Source of the DNA: Rhizophagus clarus
Lineage: Eukaryota; Glomeromycota; Glomeromycetes; Glomerales; Glomeraceae
Assembly: GCA_015698045.1 (NCBI GenBank)
Contig: BLAL01000165.1
Coordinates: 496,001-560,000, forward strand
Direction of reading: 5' to 3'
DNA length: 64,000 nt
This document shows positions 22,613 through 36,402 of this stretch, piece after piece (position 1 is the first letter of the stretch; each line of letters opens with the position of its first letter). The notes under the pieces are model-generated. The model saw only the letters and a program-made list of their open reading frames with translations. It made no database searches and was not told where the DNA came from. The position numbers and the translations under genes were made by a program.

Positions 22613-25600
22613 GAGAGAATTAGGTATTTTGTGTAATAAATATTTTATTTAATAAAGATATTTATTTGAGAAAAATAATGATAATAGCGATTTATTGAAG
22701 GGTAGGATATGCTTAAACCAATTGAATAATTAAAATCTGATACATTTCAGCAAATGTTTTTGATTTCCTAATCTGTTCTTGTGGGTGGGAAGTCAGGCGT
22801 TTTTTTTTTTTAAGCTAATAAAATTATTAATAATAGTTCATGGACAAAATAATGCTTTTTGTTCTCTGTAGCTTTTATCAAAAGTAACATCTTTTCTAAT
22901 ATACAGTCTCGCATTATTTCCTATACAAGATTTCTGTTTGTGTGATGATCCTGTAATTATACATATGTAAATTTATGAAAGGATATTTCTTAAATGCATC
23001 TAATAAAAGAAAGAGGGAACTTAAAAAAAAATAAATCTTTTGCCACATTTCATTTTAAGTTAAAAATCATTATTTAGTATATTATGCAATCCTTAAAATG
23101 ACATAGCGTAAATTAAATGTGTTTTTCACTCTATATTTGAATTCTCATAATTCTTTTGCTTGTGCAGCATCTAAATCAACATCTTTTCCATTTATGCGTT
23201 TAAATTTAACAATAACTATGTATAATTAATATTATTTATGAATTTTAAATTTTACAAATACTTTTTCTTTCAGATTTTAATAATATGTATGTCAAAATCC
23301 TATTTATGATAGGGACCAGGTGTATTTAAAAAAATAAATAAACATCCACCATTCGGAAGGGTCATTTTTCCAATTTTGTAGTAAGCACAATTGCAGATTT
23401 CAGATATATGACTATAAATAAGTTATGTCCTCATAAAAAAATGCCATTACTGAAGTAGTTTTGCATTTGGCAAGGTCCGAGCTTTAGAAATTGGGGACTA
23501 AATTTGACAATCAAAGACCAACAGCTCATTAAACTAATAATATTGAATTTAGACTAACCAGCCAGAATATCTTCTATATTAATATCACTATCAGAATATG
23601 AAGATAATTTTTTTTGCACGTGGAGGAGGAAAGGAAGTCCTAGAATTTTTGGAAAAACAAATATAATGAGTAAACATTATATTGTATATTATTCCAGAAC
23701 CATGATGATAATTCCTATGAAAAGATTATTTGTGTATTTGCGTGTGGTTCTGGTGAGAGTTCTTGCTTTATGTCTCCATATATTTGCATATTATTTATGG
23801 ATTTGCAAGTTTCTTTTCTTGTAACTCTATTTTTTTCTTATTTCTCCTGCTAATTGTTTATAAATATTTATTCTGTTCTGTAATTTTTATCTGCAGGTAA
23901 TCCTATTGTAAAAATAAATATAATTATTTTAAGTAATGATTTTGCAAACGTATTAGGTACAGTAGTAATCCCCAATAAAGTTCTTTTGAACAGATAACTT
24001 GTTTTCAAGTAAGATAGATCAAATCTATGAAAGAGAAAATAAAAACAATTTAAGTCTCATGATTCTTTTTTAGCACCATAAAAATCATAAAAAAATCATA
24101 AGTTTAGACATAAACATTTTTTAAAATATTTTACAATCCATCCTTTAAATTGAATTTTTTGTAATAAAATTTTGTTATTTTTCCTAATTATCCGGCATTG
24201 TTAAATTTGAATAAAAAAATTGGCCAATCCAATGAGTTTGGATATGTAAAATTAATTATTAGATCGCTAATAGAGTATTTATTTTAATACTTTTGATATA
24301 ATCCCTGCATGGATACTTAAAACAGACTTTAAGTCTATATTGGCCCTCCTGCTTTGCAGTTGAAGTCTGTTATTATATGAATTTATATGCAAATTATTTC
24401 TAGCATTATTATCACTGCATACAAAGTTATATCCAAGTGATACTTTTTAATCTTCTTGACTCATTAATACTAGTTTGCTGCATACTTTTGGAATGAATTA
24501 TAAGCCTAATATAATGTTAGTGGAATGACAACATTCTTCTCATCTTTTTTTCCTATATTAAAAATAAAATTTTGAGTAAATAGTACCAAGGAATTAATCA
24601 AAAATTTTGACTAATTAATTCTAATTAATACTAATTCAGTTTATTTTAGTACTTTTATATTTCTGCATGATTTTTTACTATCAATTATATAGACTATTAT
24701 TGTCCTATTCACGTTTCAATCAAGTGACATAATAATTTCACATCTATCAATCTCAATATCAGATTGTAAATTATCTAATAATAGATATAGTTTGAGTTAT
24801 TTCATTCAATAAATCTCTTCAATTTCAACTCTTCAAGGTATTTGAATATTTTAGTATATATTTACATATATAAGTTTATCTATGATCTCCTTCCATTTGA
24901 TTTATGCTAATCAGCATCTCATGATATGTTCGAATTGGTTAATCGGTTAGGATCAATGTTTTATTGTAATGGATAATACACATCCTTCTTTAGAGCTAGT
25001 AGACCTTTAATAAGAAAATTTTCTATAAAATTAATGGAAGAATTGCAAGAGAAAAGCACTCTCGAAGGAGAGGAAGGGATAATACACATGTCTATTCGTT
25101 TCATTGAATCAAATTGCTTAATTGTGTCTCATCATTTGTTTTGATGGCAAAGTAGTGCAAGTTATCTGCCAAACAGATTTTAGCTGAAAGATTTTTTTAA
25201 TTGTGGTTTTTGGCTTTCGGTTCTTAAAATTGATCTTATATTCACCTTTTTTGTCAGTAGTGATTTAATCATCACCTCATCTAAATTGAATGAATTTTGA
25301 ATTTTCACGTTTTTATATTACTTTCTTCTGTCCAATTACCTATTTCTCTTCTCGTTCAACTGCTATGTACTAATATTTTTCTGAAGCTTGTCTTTGCATT
25401 TTATTTTTTAATTGCAAAATTATAAAGAAAAAATGAAGTTCTGAAACTGACTTTATAAGTAACAATAAAAGAAGATTATCAAAGTAAAAAATTTTCTTGC
25501 TGATAATGTTTTCAAGTTTACCCTTTCTATTCTGTTTCCACTACTTTCTTGGTTTGATTCATTCTATAAATGTTGTATTTCCAGTTGCCCTTTCCTTCAG

Positions 25601-27920
25601 CAATTTTTTTTTGTTCTTCAGATGACCAATAACTAAGAACTGAATAACTTTTAAGGTGCAAGTACCTGTTTTTAGGAGGTTTCTTTTAAATGACAAGATA
25701 CTCTCTAAGCAATATTTGTTTCTTCTTAAATGCAAGAAAATGAGCTTTTGATTTTAATTGGGAATATGAGAATGACGAACTAACATGATGATGATATAAC
25801 GAAAAGATGGTCTGTCTTGTTTTCATGGTGTTGTATATATATATTTTTCTAATCTTTGTAAGTTTTTTTCAATAAAAAGTATGGATATGAAACAGATTTT
25901 ACAATAAACATTGCAAGTTAACTGTATCTAATTTTCTACTAAAATCATGGATGTATATCATTTATGACAATATATTCTTGTTAGGTAAATAAATACATAG
26001 TTAGTACCTGGAATGTGGTACACACGTTTGAATCTTCCTTTGAAAAACCTTTCAGTCTCTAGTTACTCCATGTTTTAAATGAATACTTTGTTTGACTTTA
26101 TTAAATGCATTTATTGTTATTATTGTCAGTATAAACAGATATATCTAAATATTTATGGTGTTTTGTTTACCAAGGTGGGAATATGAATGAATACGTAATT
26201 GGCACTTGAAAATGATAAATTAATTTCAGAAAACCCTAACTTGTTCGAGAAATTTCATGCTTGAGTGTGAAATATGCACTTTTCAAAAATATGACTAGGT
26301 GGGAACTGAAACCTTTCCTTGAAATCAATATTATTTATTGTGCTCATACTTCAAATATTTGCATTTAATCCATAATTTAGGTGTTTAATTTCATATATTT
26401 GATTTCAAGAATTCTATCATGTTTTTCTTGTAATTATGTTATAAGAAAGATGAAAATTTGCATAAATTAATCTTAATTAGAATAACAAATATAGTAAATA
26501 TATATATAATTTGAAAGTTTTATATATATAATTGAATTATTTCATTAAATCCTTCTAAATTTGATGCATAGTTTATTACATTGGAGCATGCTTACTTTTT
26601 CTTTCTCTTCTTAAATAATTATGAAAATTGCTAATTTACACTCATTAAATAAATTTTGAAACAAAGGCTAAAATATTAAGTTCCATCTGCTATTTTTCTA
26701 TCAAACACTTCACTTAATATAGAAAAATATTATGTAAAAAAAGAATTATGTGAAAAATTTTTCCTGATCACAATTTACAATCAGATTACCCCTTCAATTG
26801 ATTCATTTCCTAATTCAATTTGTTGATTTTTTTTCCAGTACCCTTTTCCTTCCAACATGTTTTTGTTTCAGTTAATTACAATTTTTTTTTGCATTTTGAA
26901 TCAAATTTAATTAATTATTTAATATTAAGATAGTGTCTTTAGTAAAATCTTAAAAATGAATGATAATTCAATAATTAATAAAATTCTGTAGCATTAAATT
27001 GATACTTATTCTCTTGCAAATAATATCTTAGCAACACTTTTATCAATATATATAATGGTATCATTATTTTTATATAACAACTTCTTTTAACTCAACATGT
27101 ACTTTAATAGATTCGCATATCATAGTTACACTTTGAATAATGCCCATTTTTGTAAAATCGTGATTTGCTACTGCAGTAGTGAAACCCTTTGCGTGCTTTA
27201 TCAAATCATTGCTTTAGATTATTACATTCTATTTTACTATTAATAACATGATTTGACCAGCTTTTCTCATCATGTATCACACCATAACATCATCCCCCCT
27301 AATTTTCAACTCCGTTAAAAATTTTGATCGATTTTATTACTAAAGCTTGACATTCGGTTGGCTCAAATTCCTAATCATTGTGGAGGTAACATTCTTCTTT
27401 TAATATAAGGATTCCAACATGTTGATTTGCACTAATGAATAAAAACCTTCAAATATAAATATATAGATAGAGGATTATTCTATCAATTGAAGTAATGTTT
27501 TAACTATTGCTGGTCATTAGATGATCTGGCATAAGTATAACTGGCACCTTTCTAACTATTTTATATTAGTTTAGAAATTATATTTTAATTTAAATTGTCA
27601 AATATAAAGGAGTGTAAAAAGTTGTTCGATAATTCTCAATTATCAGAATTCTCAAGATTCTTGTATTTCATTTATTTATGTTCAAATAATTTCAAAAAGT
27701 GGTATTATGTAAAAGTAATTTCTTTTTTTTTTTTTTTGTATTTAATACTTAGATTCGGTGAAAATAATTTAAATAATTTAAATAAAAGCTACAGTAATAT
27801 TTTATACTATTGCTTTTTAATCTAATAATATCAGATTTTTACATAATGTGCCTATTTTCGATAACTTTACCAATAAAAGTATGAATTTTTGCATTCTTAT
27901 TGTTGGAAAATAAAAATTAC
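22613..27920. other. Gene-poor AT-rich DNA
   Basis: I see no gene. Notable bits are a hairpin-like CAGACTTTAAG…TTGAAGTCTG near 24322-24375 and an acidic stop-free minus-strand stretch at about 23640-23565 (SSYSDSDINIEDILAG, stop) that may be the tail of a lost gene. The rest is simple AT repeat. Confidence 0.5.
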
Positions 27921-28100
27921 AAACACATTATTATTTAATCTAATAATTTAAACCACAATATCTCATTACGTCGATAGAGAGTATCATTGCGACGATAGAG
28001 GGTATTGTGGCAATTAGTTATTCATACATTATTAATGTTTAATCTAATAATTTTAGCCATAATATCTTATTGCATCATAATTTGAATTATGGTAATCCAT
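27920..28100. repeat. Imperfect direct duplication
   Basis: The block CATTATTATTTAATCTAATAATTT…CCACAATATCTCATT recurs about 110 bp later as CATTATTAATGTTTAATCTAATAATTTT…CCATAATATCTTATT. Non-coding. Confidence 0.55.
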
Positions 28101-30940
28101 CTTAAAGTTCGTCTGAAAATTTTAAGTATAAAAATAATTGAATATATATAAAGCCTTCGTATTTTGCAAGCATCTCACAATCATTTAATCAAACTATAGG
28201 TTAAAATCTCAGTTATATTTAAATATATTCACTAATATAATATTTTTATAAATAAAACCGCTTTGCTGCTTTTAACAATCTTTGACAAATCCCTCTCTCC
28301 TAAATTATTTTGAACTTTATGCAAGTCAGCATTAAATTGAAATGTTTTTTATCTCCATATTGATTTGAAAAATCACAAAACTATATAAAGATTGTTTCTA
28401 TCTATCTTTGTATTTTCCTGCTAATTGTTTCACATATTCTGAGAATTTACGTACTCGTTTCTTATAAATAAAAAAAATAATAAATTTGAATTAAAAAAAA
28501 ATACAATTACATTGTAACATTTGTAATAACTGAGAGCGTAACGGTATTTGTTATTTTGTGAAAACTTCTCTATTCATGTACTGGATTTTTGTGATGTGCC
28601 AATTCTAAAAGTAATTGAATTAAAATGAATTGGAAATAAGGAGATAGATACAACAGTGACAAGTAAGATCACGGTGATAAAAAGTAACTTGTTCAATTTA
28701 ATTGAATAAGTGATACCACTGATTTATCTCATAAATCAAGAATAAGTTCATTAATTGATAATATCTTTGAATTCTTATAATTCATATAAGCTTGTTATTC
28801 TTGTAGTTTAGTAGTGCTTAACTTTATAATTATTAAAAATATTATCCACTACTAACAGCAAAATTAAATTGATATAATGTCCATATAAGTATAAATTATT
28901 TCATTTATATGAAGTGTAAAATGTGTAAAATGGAGGTTTAGAGATTTGTTTTGATGAACATGCTTCTAATGTTGAATAACAAGGAGAATAATATCAAAAT
29001 GCTTGTGAAATATTACAAGAAAAATGAAAGTTCTTGATTTACTTGTCCAAACTTTAGTTGAAAAAATTTATAAGCGTATATTGCTATTGGTTGCTGTAGG
29101 ACTAGAATATAAATAAAGAATAGATGATATTTTATAAGTATAATTTAAATTTTAATTGTTAAAGGAGCTCAATTTCTTCTTTAGTCAGCGTCTAAATCAA
29201 AAAATAATTTACTTTTATAATTTCTTTAGAATTATCTTCATATATTTATGATATATTGTAATTAGCTGCTTCATTATGCATATTCTCTTTGAAAATGTAA
29301 GAATTTGTTAATTCTTTGCAAAATGAAATGTACGAATAAGAACTTTCCATCATTGATGTTTATGATATCTTTGAAATGAACGCTGTTGCTACTTCTAGTA
29401 TGGAAAGCTCTATTGCTTTTATGTTTTAAATTCCTTCTACTTGTAATATGATTCTGTTACAACTTCTAATGGTAGATGAACTATTTTGTAGTTTGTTTCT
29501 ATATATGACAAATATTGTTGCATTAAAAGGGCAAATTTTTCATCACTTATAGCATTGTTTCACAAAGTATACTATTTGGTTGTCAAAAAGTTATTTAGTT
29601 GAAAGATGTCCAAATAATCTTGAAAAAGGGTATTTCAATCTTGAAATCATTTCCATAAGTATAATACTTGGTTGAAATTAAATATTTGTAGTTTATTTGG
29701 CCTTAAAAATCTGAATATTGCCAAATTGATTTTATCTTTTTGAATTCTATATATATATAACATTAATTATGATACTGTTCTACAGTGAAAGGTGCTCCTG
29801 AAAAAAGGTTACTATTTGATTGTCAAAGTTAAATAATTAACTTCAACTTTATTCCAACCTTGAACATACAAATCAATATCACATTTGCCCTACTTAATCA
29901 ATTAAAAATCAGACGTTATATTTCTCATAATATAAGTGGAAATAATTCCTTCAAACCTTCTTTATTAATCGCTATTGTTGCAATTTTTTGTGCTTTAAGC
30001 ACTTGTTCATTTATTTCAATCTTTGTTATTTGTATTTTCATTCTCATTTTTAGTATCCATAATGATGATATAATTTCTCCTTGTTCTATTCTATTATCAA
30101 CATAATCATTACTTATAATCTTTAATTGATTTATCTTATTTGTCTTTTCAAAGGACTATTTGTATATATTCAAAATAAATGAAGTATTAGAATTTACTTC
30201 TTAAATTCACTTTGAAATCCCAGATTATTTTTCTGTGTGTATTTTATTCAGTCATTTCAGTTTTTAAATGTGATTAAACAAGTGCTATTAATGTCAAAAT
30301 TAAAAGCATTTGGTTTCGGGATTGGATAGACGTCTATTGGCGCTGTCCAGTTTGTTTTTGTTGATATGCATAAATAAACTCTAATAGAAAGTTAGTTTGA
30401 TTTATAATTTCCTAATTTGATTCGCCCAAATATATCTTTACTATTCTATAGGTAGAAATACCTTTAAATTTTTTATCGTGCCAGAAGTGAATGCTCCTTT
30501 TAGTTTGGATATTTGGCACAGCAGTAAAATTTTTATGTATCCATAACTCTTTGGTAGTGTATGTTTGGCAACTGCAAAGTAATTTTCTATAAATATTTGA
30601 ATAGGTTATATAAAAACTCTGCAAGCTGAGTATGAGCCTGCATTGATTCAACTATTTATAATAAGTCAATAATACTATTATAGAATAAAGTAAAATAAGG
30701 GCTGGCTTGATTACTGGTGGTATTGGATTGGTTAATCATAAAATCCAATTTTTTTAAAAAAACAAATGTTTCACATAATTTTGTATACGTGATGAAAGTG
30801 TGTGTGTGAATGTTCTGTATTCAATTCCGGATATTCATGATCAATTTCTTAGATTTTGCTATCCAGCTTTAGGAAGAATTTAGAGGAGAATTTATTGGCT
30901 TTGATATCTGTCCAATTATTCATAATCAATGTTAGACACA
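28100..30940. other. Gene-poor AT-rich DNA
   Basis: Short open frames at 29860-30105 (+) and 30412-30651 (-) lack splice signals, conserved motifs or codon bias, and I leave them uncalled. Nothing else is seen. Confidence 0.45.
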
Positions 30941-30989
30941 TTTCTCGAAGGTATTGATAATTCCTTGGTCATGCTGTTTAAATCTTTAA

Positions 30990-31105
30990 CGATGGATGAA
31001 TTCTTACCATTCTATGAAACTTTAAAACTTTCTTTCACAAATTCAACTATTGGACATTTATCCTCCTCGTTTTCGAAATGTACGAAGCCATACCTATAAA
31101 TAAAT
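30990..31105 (-). pseudogene. Possible RRM exon remnant
   Basis: After a TTTATAG acceptor (minus strand) the frame reads YGFVHFENEEDKCPIVEFVK… and stops. YGFVHFENEED resembles the RNP-1 strand of RNA-recognition motifs such as those in poly(A)-binding proteins. No other part of an RRM is found nearby, so this is either a relic or chance. Confidence 0.25.
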
Positions 31106-31109
31106 AATA

Positions 31110-34100
31110 ATAATGATGCAAGCTGTCGGCTTAAAAGTTTTTGTACTATGTTCTTGTTGATATATTCTTTGATTTCCTTTTGGGATAAATTCTCAGTGGA
31201 ACCTTATAATTACATTTATGTTTGCCAACTATCTGTCCAATTTATCCAATTTTTGTAATAATTTTGAATAAAGTAAAAAAGACATTTAAAAGTGATATCC
31301 AGATTCAGGCATCATTTGCACTATGACCGTAATAGCTAAAGATAACACGGCTTGGAAATTTATGGATTGATCCCAATCAATTCATATTTATATTAAGCAA
31401 TTGGTAAGAATTAATATGCTACAGGAATGAATGGGAAACTGTCTGTGTTCAATTTATCGCAAAGGAGTAAATGCATGAACAAGCATTTAATAACTTTCCT
31501 TCATTTTTAATTTAAATTCCATAATGATTTTATTAAGGCTGCTGGTTTAGGATTATTTATAGAGATAGCATTTGGGCGGCATCAGAAATGATCTTTCACT
31601 AGGTGTCGATGTTGCTGGAATGGATAGATAATTTTTATACTAAAAATTTAATGTAGTCTCCGAAACCAGTCATGCATAGCATATTCTTGGCAGATTTGAA
31701 TATAAATATTAAGAGATTTGATTTTATTTAATTAAAGGAAATTTTTTTAATAATTTGTTTTTGTGTTGAAATTGAATTTATTTTCATCAAACAATCGTTT
31801 TCTATATTGACTTCTTTGATGGGTAGATGAAGTAAGTTGATTTTTGCCAACTTGTTATATATTTTAATCCACTGTCAATCTTGATTCTCTGATTAAAGTC
31901 TCAGTTAATTAAGTTTACTATTGAGAATTGTTAGTGTATTAGAAGATATGCAATAGAAAAGACTTGTAATTTTATTAGTTGTACAGTATATTTAAAATAA
32001 TGGAAGAACATTTCTGGTATATTAATTTCATATATATTACAATTAAAACTAATTTAATGAAAAATATGGAAAGAAGAAAATGGAAAGAAAAAAGAAAAGG
32101 GGAAACATTCATTAGAGACTAGAATACAAGAGATATTTATACTTAAAATATTCGGGCTGTGTATTTGATCACATGTTAAACATCTTTTTTTTTTCCGATA
32201 ATTAGATAATTAGCCACCACAACCACCACAGCCATAACTAATATTACTAAATTCGGAGTAAATTCATCAAGACCAATCATAAATTCAAATCTTGCTGTAA
32301 AATTTTTGACGTGGAAATCAAGTTTTATTTTCCAAGCCAAAATTTTTAATAAATACAAATTTATTTATAAAGGAATACAAGATAACCAATTATTTGATTT
32401 AACGCCATTTATTTATAACAAACCTTTTGTTTATCTATCATAGACCATCTAAGCAAAAATACTGTATTCAAAAATCAAGTGTTAAATTAGAAAACGGATA
32501 AAAATAAAAAGAACAGGAGGTTTATTAATACTGTATATCAATTAACACTATTCTTTCACTATCCGCTTCTAATCTTAAAAATATATTTTTTATTTTTATT
32601 TATTTTTTACAGCAAATATAACTTATTACAAACATTCTCGAGATTCAAACAAGGAACGTGATTCAGAATTCATCTCGTGATAAACAAAAAATTTGGTTAC
32701 ATAATGATTTTCTTTTTTATGACTTAATATGTTTAATTAGTAAATCTGATTACGTAATTCTTAAATGTTATGCTGAACTAATCTCGATATATTTTTTTAA
32801 TGATCATCGCTAATTTATTACATACTTCAAACTTTATATGAAGGTACGATCCGATCTAATATAATTATTTGATTACACACACTTTTTTTTTCTCGAGGAA
32901 AAATAAAAAATAAAATGAATGTTTTATTGGATTTACAGGAATCAAGTAGATCCGATGAAATGTTTGCGGATAATACTTTTTCCGGTTACAAATTTAAATT
33001 CTGGCAAGATTTAACAAGATTCGTAATGTCGGCCAGAGTTAAAATTAATTGGCGTATTTTGTTTACTGAAGACGGATTTTTCTTACATAATCTTTTCTCT
33101 TCTCCTACCCTCATACATCATTGAAGATCAATAGTTGAATCGATGATCAAATGATTATCATTAGAAAGAATAATTATTTATTATTAATTTCAAAAATATA
33201 TTCCGCAAGATAAGGTAACGTTACATCACCTTGCGGCTGAAATACATGAATCTCCAAATGTGTTTCATTTCTTTTTCTAAAAGAATAAATATTTATTTGT
33301 CATGTAAAATGCCGCAGCATTCTTTTTTTATTTTTTTTTGTAATGCTTTTCGTCAGATTTCTTAATTACAATTAGTCATATAGCAAACTTTTTTAGAAAA
33401 TATTACCGGAGATTTGATTGATTGAAAAATAGGGGATTTTTTTTATTTACAATAAGATTACGAATTATCAAATGGAATATGGTCATGTTCTCTCACAAGA
33501 AATAAATACTTCGTCTTTGTGAAACCAAACAATTCCTTTTTTTGTAGCGGCAGTGAAAACCAATCAATGCTCAATACGGAGAAATGAAACCTAAACTACG
33601 ATCTCCTTAACCTAGAAATGATTCTTAAGCATGAATTATTTATCATTTTTTTTTTCTAATGCAGAACACGATAATTTTTTATTTCATTGAAAAAAAAACG
33701 GTTATTAAAAAAAAATATATAAAAATAGATATACAGTATATTGTATATCTAAGATCAAAAGTAGAGTCCAAAAAATAGACCGGAAATGTCCGTTATATGA
33801 TAATTAGGTAAGCACACAGCCAAATAACACTGCATTTACCGACATGTTTTCCAATTATAACGGAGTTTATCATTAGGTAACGCTACCAATACAATATATT
33901 ATTATTATTATTATACCTCTTTATATTCATAATTTGTCGCGTGTTAAAAAGGATATTTTTTCTAATTAATTTTAATTTAAATACGTAAAAAAATGCGTAA
34001 AAAAAGGACCACCTGTCAAAATTCTTATTTGTTAATAATAAATGTAAAAAAAAATAATTTTGTAATGCATTGACACATTCCTTTATTTGTGCCTAATTTC

Positions 34101-34240
34101 TTAGTAATGAAAATCCCTATTTAATTTATTATTTAATTTGAAACTTAAGAAAAATTAAAAGATCATCCAACAATTATTCATTTTTTCTTTTTAAAGTAAT
34201 TTTAATATCAAAATGAAACAAGAATTTTTTTTTGTAATTT
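31110..34240. other. AT-rich intergenic DNA, no firm gene
   Basis: A 69-codon ATG frame at 32915-33124 (+) has somewhat less biased codons, and a 60-codon frame at 32176-32358 (-) ends in a hydrophobic stretch (VILVMAVVVVVANYLI). Neither has family motifs or exon context. Confidence 0.4.
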
Positions 34241-34254
34241 AATAGGTCGAAATT

Positions 34255-34365
34255 ATGCATCCTTATTATTATTATTATTATTATTTTTTTTCGAAAATAT
34301 TTTTAAGAAATATATATATATATATATATATTTTTTTTAAAAAAAAAAAAAAAAAAAAAAATCGA
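34255..34365. repeat. Simple repeats: (TTA)n, (TA)n and poly-A
   Basis: A run of TTA triplets, then 12 or more TA dinucleotides, then T8/A20+. Reading frames across it are artefacts. Confidence 0.9.
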
Positions 34366-35086
34366 CTGATGTTCAAACATTTTCTTGTACTATTATTTGT
34401 GTGTCGCGTGGAATTATTATGTAATTTTATTAGAATCATATTTCTATATAAGTATACCGTATATATAGATATATGGTAATCATTAACCATATTCGTTTAA
34501 TTCATTGGTGGTATTCATTAAATATGTGTACAACCTTTTTCATATAATCTTTTCATCGTGAAAAATGTGAAAAAAAATAATTCCGAACATCCCGATTTTT
34601 TTTTTTCATCATTTCCACTATTCATTCCATATTCGGCAAAAAGTATAACTAAATTATTCCGTTCTTTAATAATATGAAAATATTATTAATAGTAAAAAAA
34701 AAAAAATTTTTAATGTTTCCAAGAGTTTTCAAGCCATTTCCGGAGTGACAATTTATTCATTTATTTTAAGTAATAAATTACTAAAATTAATCCATAATTA
34801 AAGAAATATAATATATCTAATAAAAAATTACCTAAACCCTTTAAGACAACATGAACTTAAAAAATTCCATATATCGGCAACGATGACCCGGTTAATTTTA
34901 GTATGTGCCCCAAACTAAAGATATGCGATAATCCATTGAACTTTTTTGTATTTTTGGTAAAAAAAGATGTACTGTGCCTTTTTCCTAATAAAGATACATA
35001 TGTTTCATCTTTTTTTGAATGAATGTTTTATTTTTTTACTGTGTGACGATCATTTGGGGATCGGTGTTGGATTTGGATTTATATAA

Positions 35087-35264
35087 ACACTATTTTTTTC
35101 TTTTTTTTTCTCTAGAAAAAAAAAAATTTTTTTTTTTTTTCTTTTTTTTATATAAGAAAATAGCTGGTCTTCCCTTCCTCCTCCTCCCCCCCCTTTCCCC
35201 ATTTACCCATAAAAAAAAAAAAAAAAAAAAGATAAAAATAAAAAAAAAAAAAAAAAAATTTTTA
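35087..35264. repeat. Poly-T / C-rich / poly-A tracts upstream of methyltransferase
   Basis: T-rich stretch, CCTCCTCCCCCCCC block, then A-rich runs ending 8 bp before the ATG. Probably part of the 5' leader and promoter. Confidence 0.6.
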
Positions 35265-35271
35265 CTTAAAT

Positions 35272-36402
35272 ATGGGCACCTGTGCTTCTAAAGCAGTAAA
35301 ATGTAATGACCATTGGATGGATGGGATTGCTATTGATGAAGAATTAGCACCTTCATATAGATATATTAATGGTAGAAGATTTCATATGGATGAAAGTGTA
35401 AAATATATTTTTCCTAATGATGATGAAGAAATTGAAAAGTTAGAATTACAATATTATTTGTTTAAAGAATATTGGAGAACATGTTATACTTCTCCAATTA
35501 CCCCGATGCTAAATGCTGGTGGTGGTCGTGTTCTTGATATTGGGTAAGATTTCTTTGAAATTGATTATACACATATCGTATTTATTTTTATGTATTTATT
35601 ATATATATTGAATTTTCCGCACAATTTATTAACGTTCTCTCATTCAAATAAGATGTGGACCAGGAACATGGATAATGGATTTGGCATCTAAATATAAATC
35701 AACAACATTTATTGGAATTGATATATCACCCATGTTTCCACAACATGTCAAACCAAGAAACGCATCATTTGTTCAATATAATATTTTAAATAAAATACCA
35801 TTTCCTAATAATACATTTGATTATGTGCATCAATCACTTTTGGCTTCGGCATTCACGACTTCACAATGGGAAGAAGTAATAAAAGAGATAGTTAGAGTGA
35901 CAAAACCAGGGGGGTGGATAGAATTTCTTGAATTTGATTATATCTTACATAACGAAGGTCCGATTGTAAAACGAATAAATGCCAGCACGATCTCATTTTT
36001 TTTATCACAAGGATTGGTTCCAAATATTAGTCAATATCTTCCGGAATTTATGCAATCAACCAATCAATTAATGGATGTACGTTGTGAAATAAAATCGGTA
36101 CCGATTGGAAATTGGGGTGGATCCTTAGGTTCAGTGGTATGTAATTATTTATAATGATTGCATCTATATATATTTGTGATATTACACTGTATATTTTTGT
36201 ATATTTAAAAAAGATTTTTATATAATAATAGGCACTTGAAGTTTTTGGTATAGAATTATCAGCACTTCGAGATAATTTACAACCTTTGATGGGTCTAAGC
36301 GATCAACATTACGGCGCATTAATTGAAGGTTTTGTTTCTGAAGTTAATAAATATAAATCGTATATTAACACTTTTCGGTTTTATGCCCAAAAAGTGATGT
36401 AA
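35272..36402 (+). CDS. SAM-dependent class-I methyltransferase, three exons
   Basis: Exons are 35272-35543, 35653-36136 and 36232-36402 (introns GTAAG…AAG and GTATG…ATAG), giving 308 residues. Motif I spans the first junction (GGGRVLDIG / CGPGTWIMDLA). Motif post-I is FIGIDISPMFP, and VTKPGGWIEFLEFD is the usual strand-4 region, so this is a complete Rossmann-fold methyltransferase domain (about residues 80-200). The N-terminus MGTCASK fits N-myristoylation (Gly2, Ser6), with Cys4 available for palmitoylation, suggesting membrane attachment. The substrate is unknown; the fold resembles UbiE/methyltransferase-11 proteins. Joining the exons keeps frame throughout. The gene is preceded by long poly-T and poly-A tracts (35087-35264). 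Nothing appears broken. Confidence 0.88.

Noticed and set aside
24310..24375. CAGACTTTAAG…TTGAAGTCTG hairpin, considered as a tRNA or small RNA
   Set aside because: No tRNA arms or conserved GTTCGA loop; a single 10-bp imperfect stem is expected by chance in this much DNA.
34255..34490. Tyr/Ile/Lys-rich frames on both strands
   Set aside because: Translations of (TTA)n, (TA)n and poly-A simple repeats.
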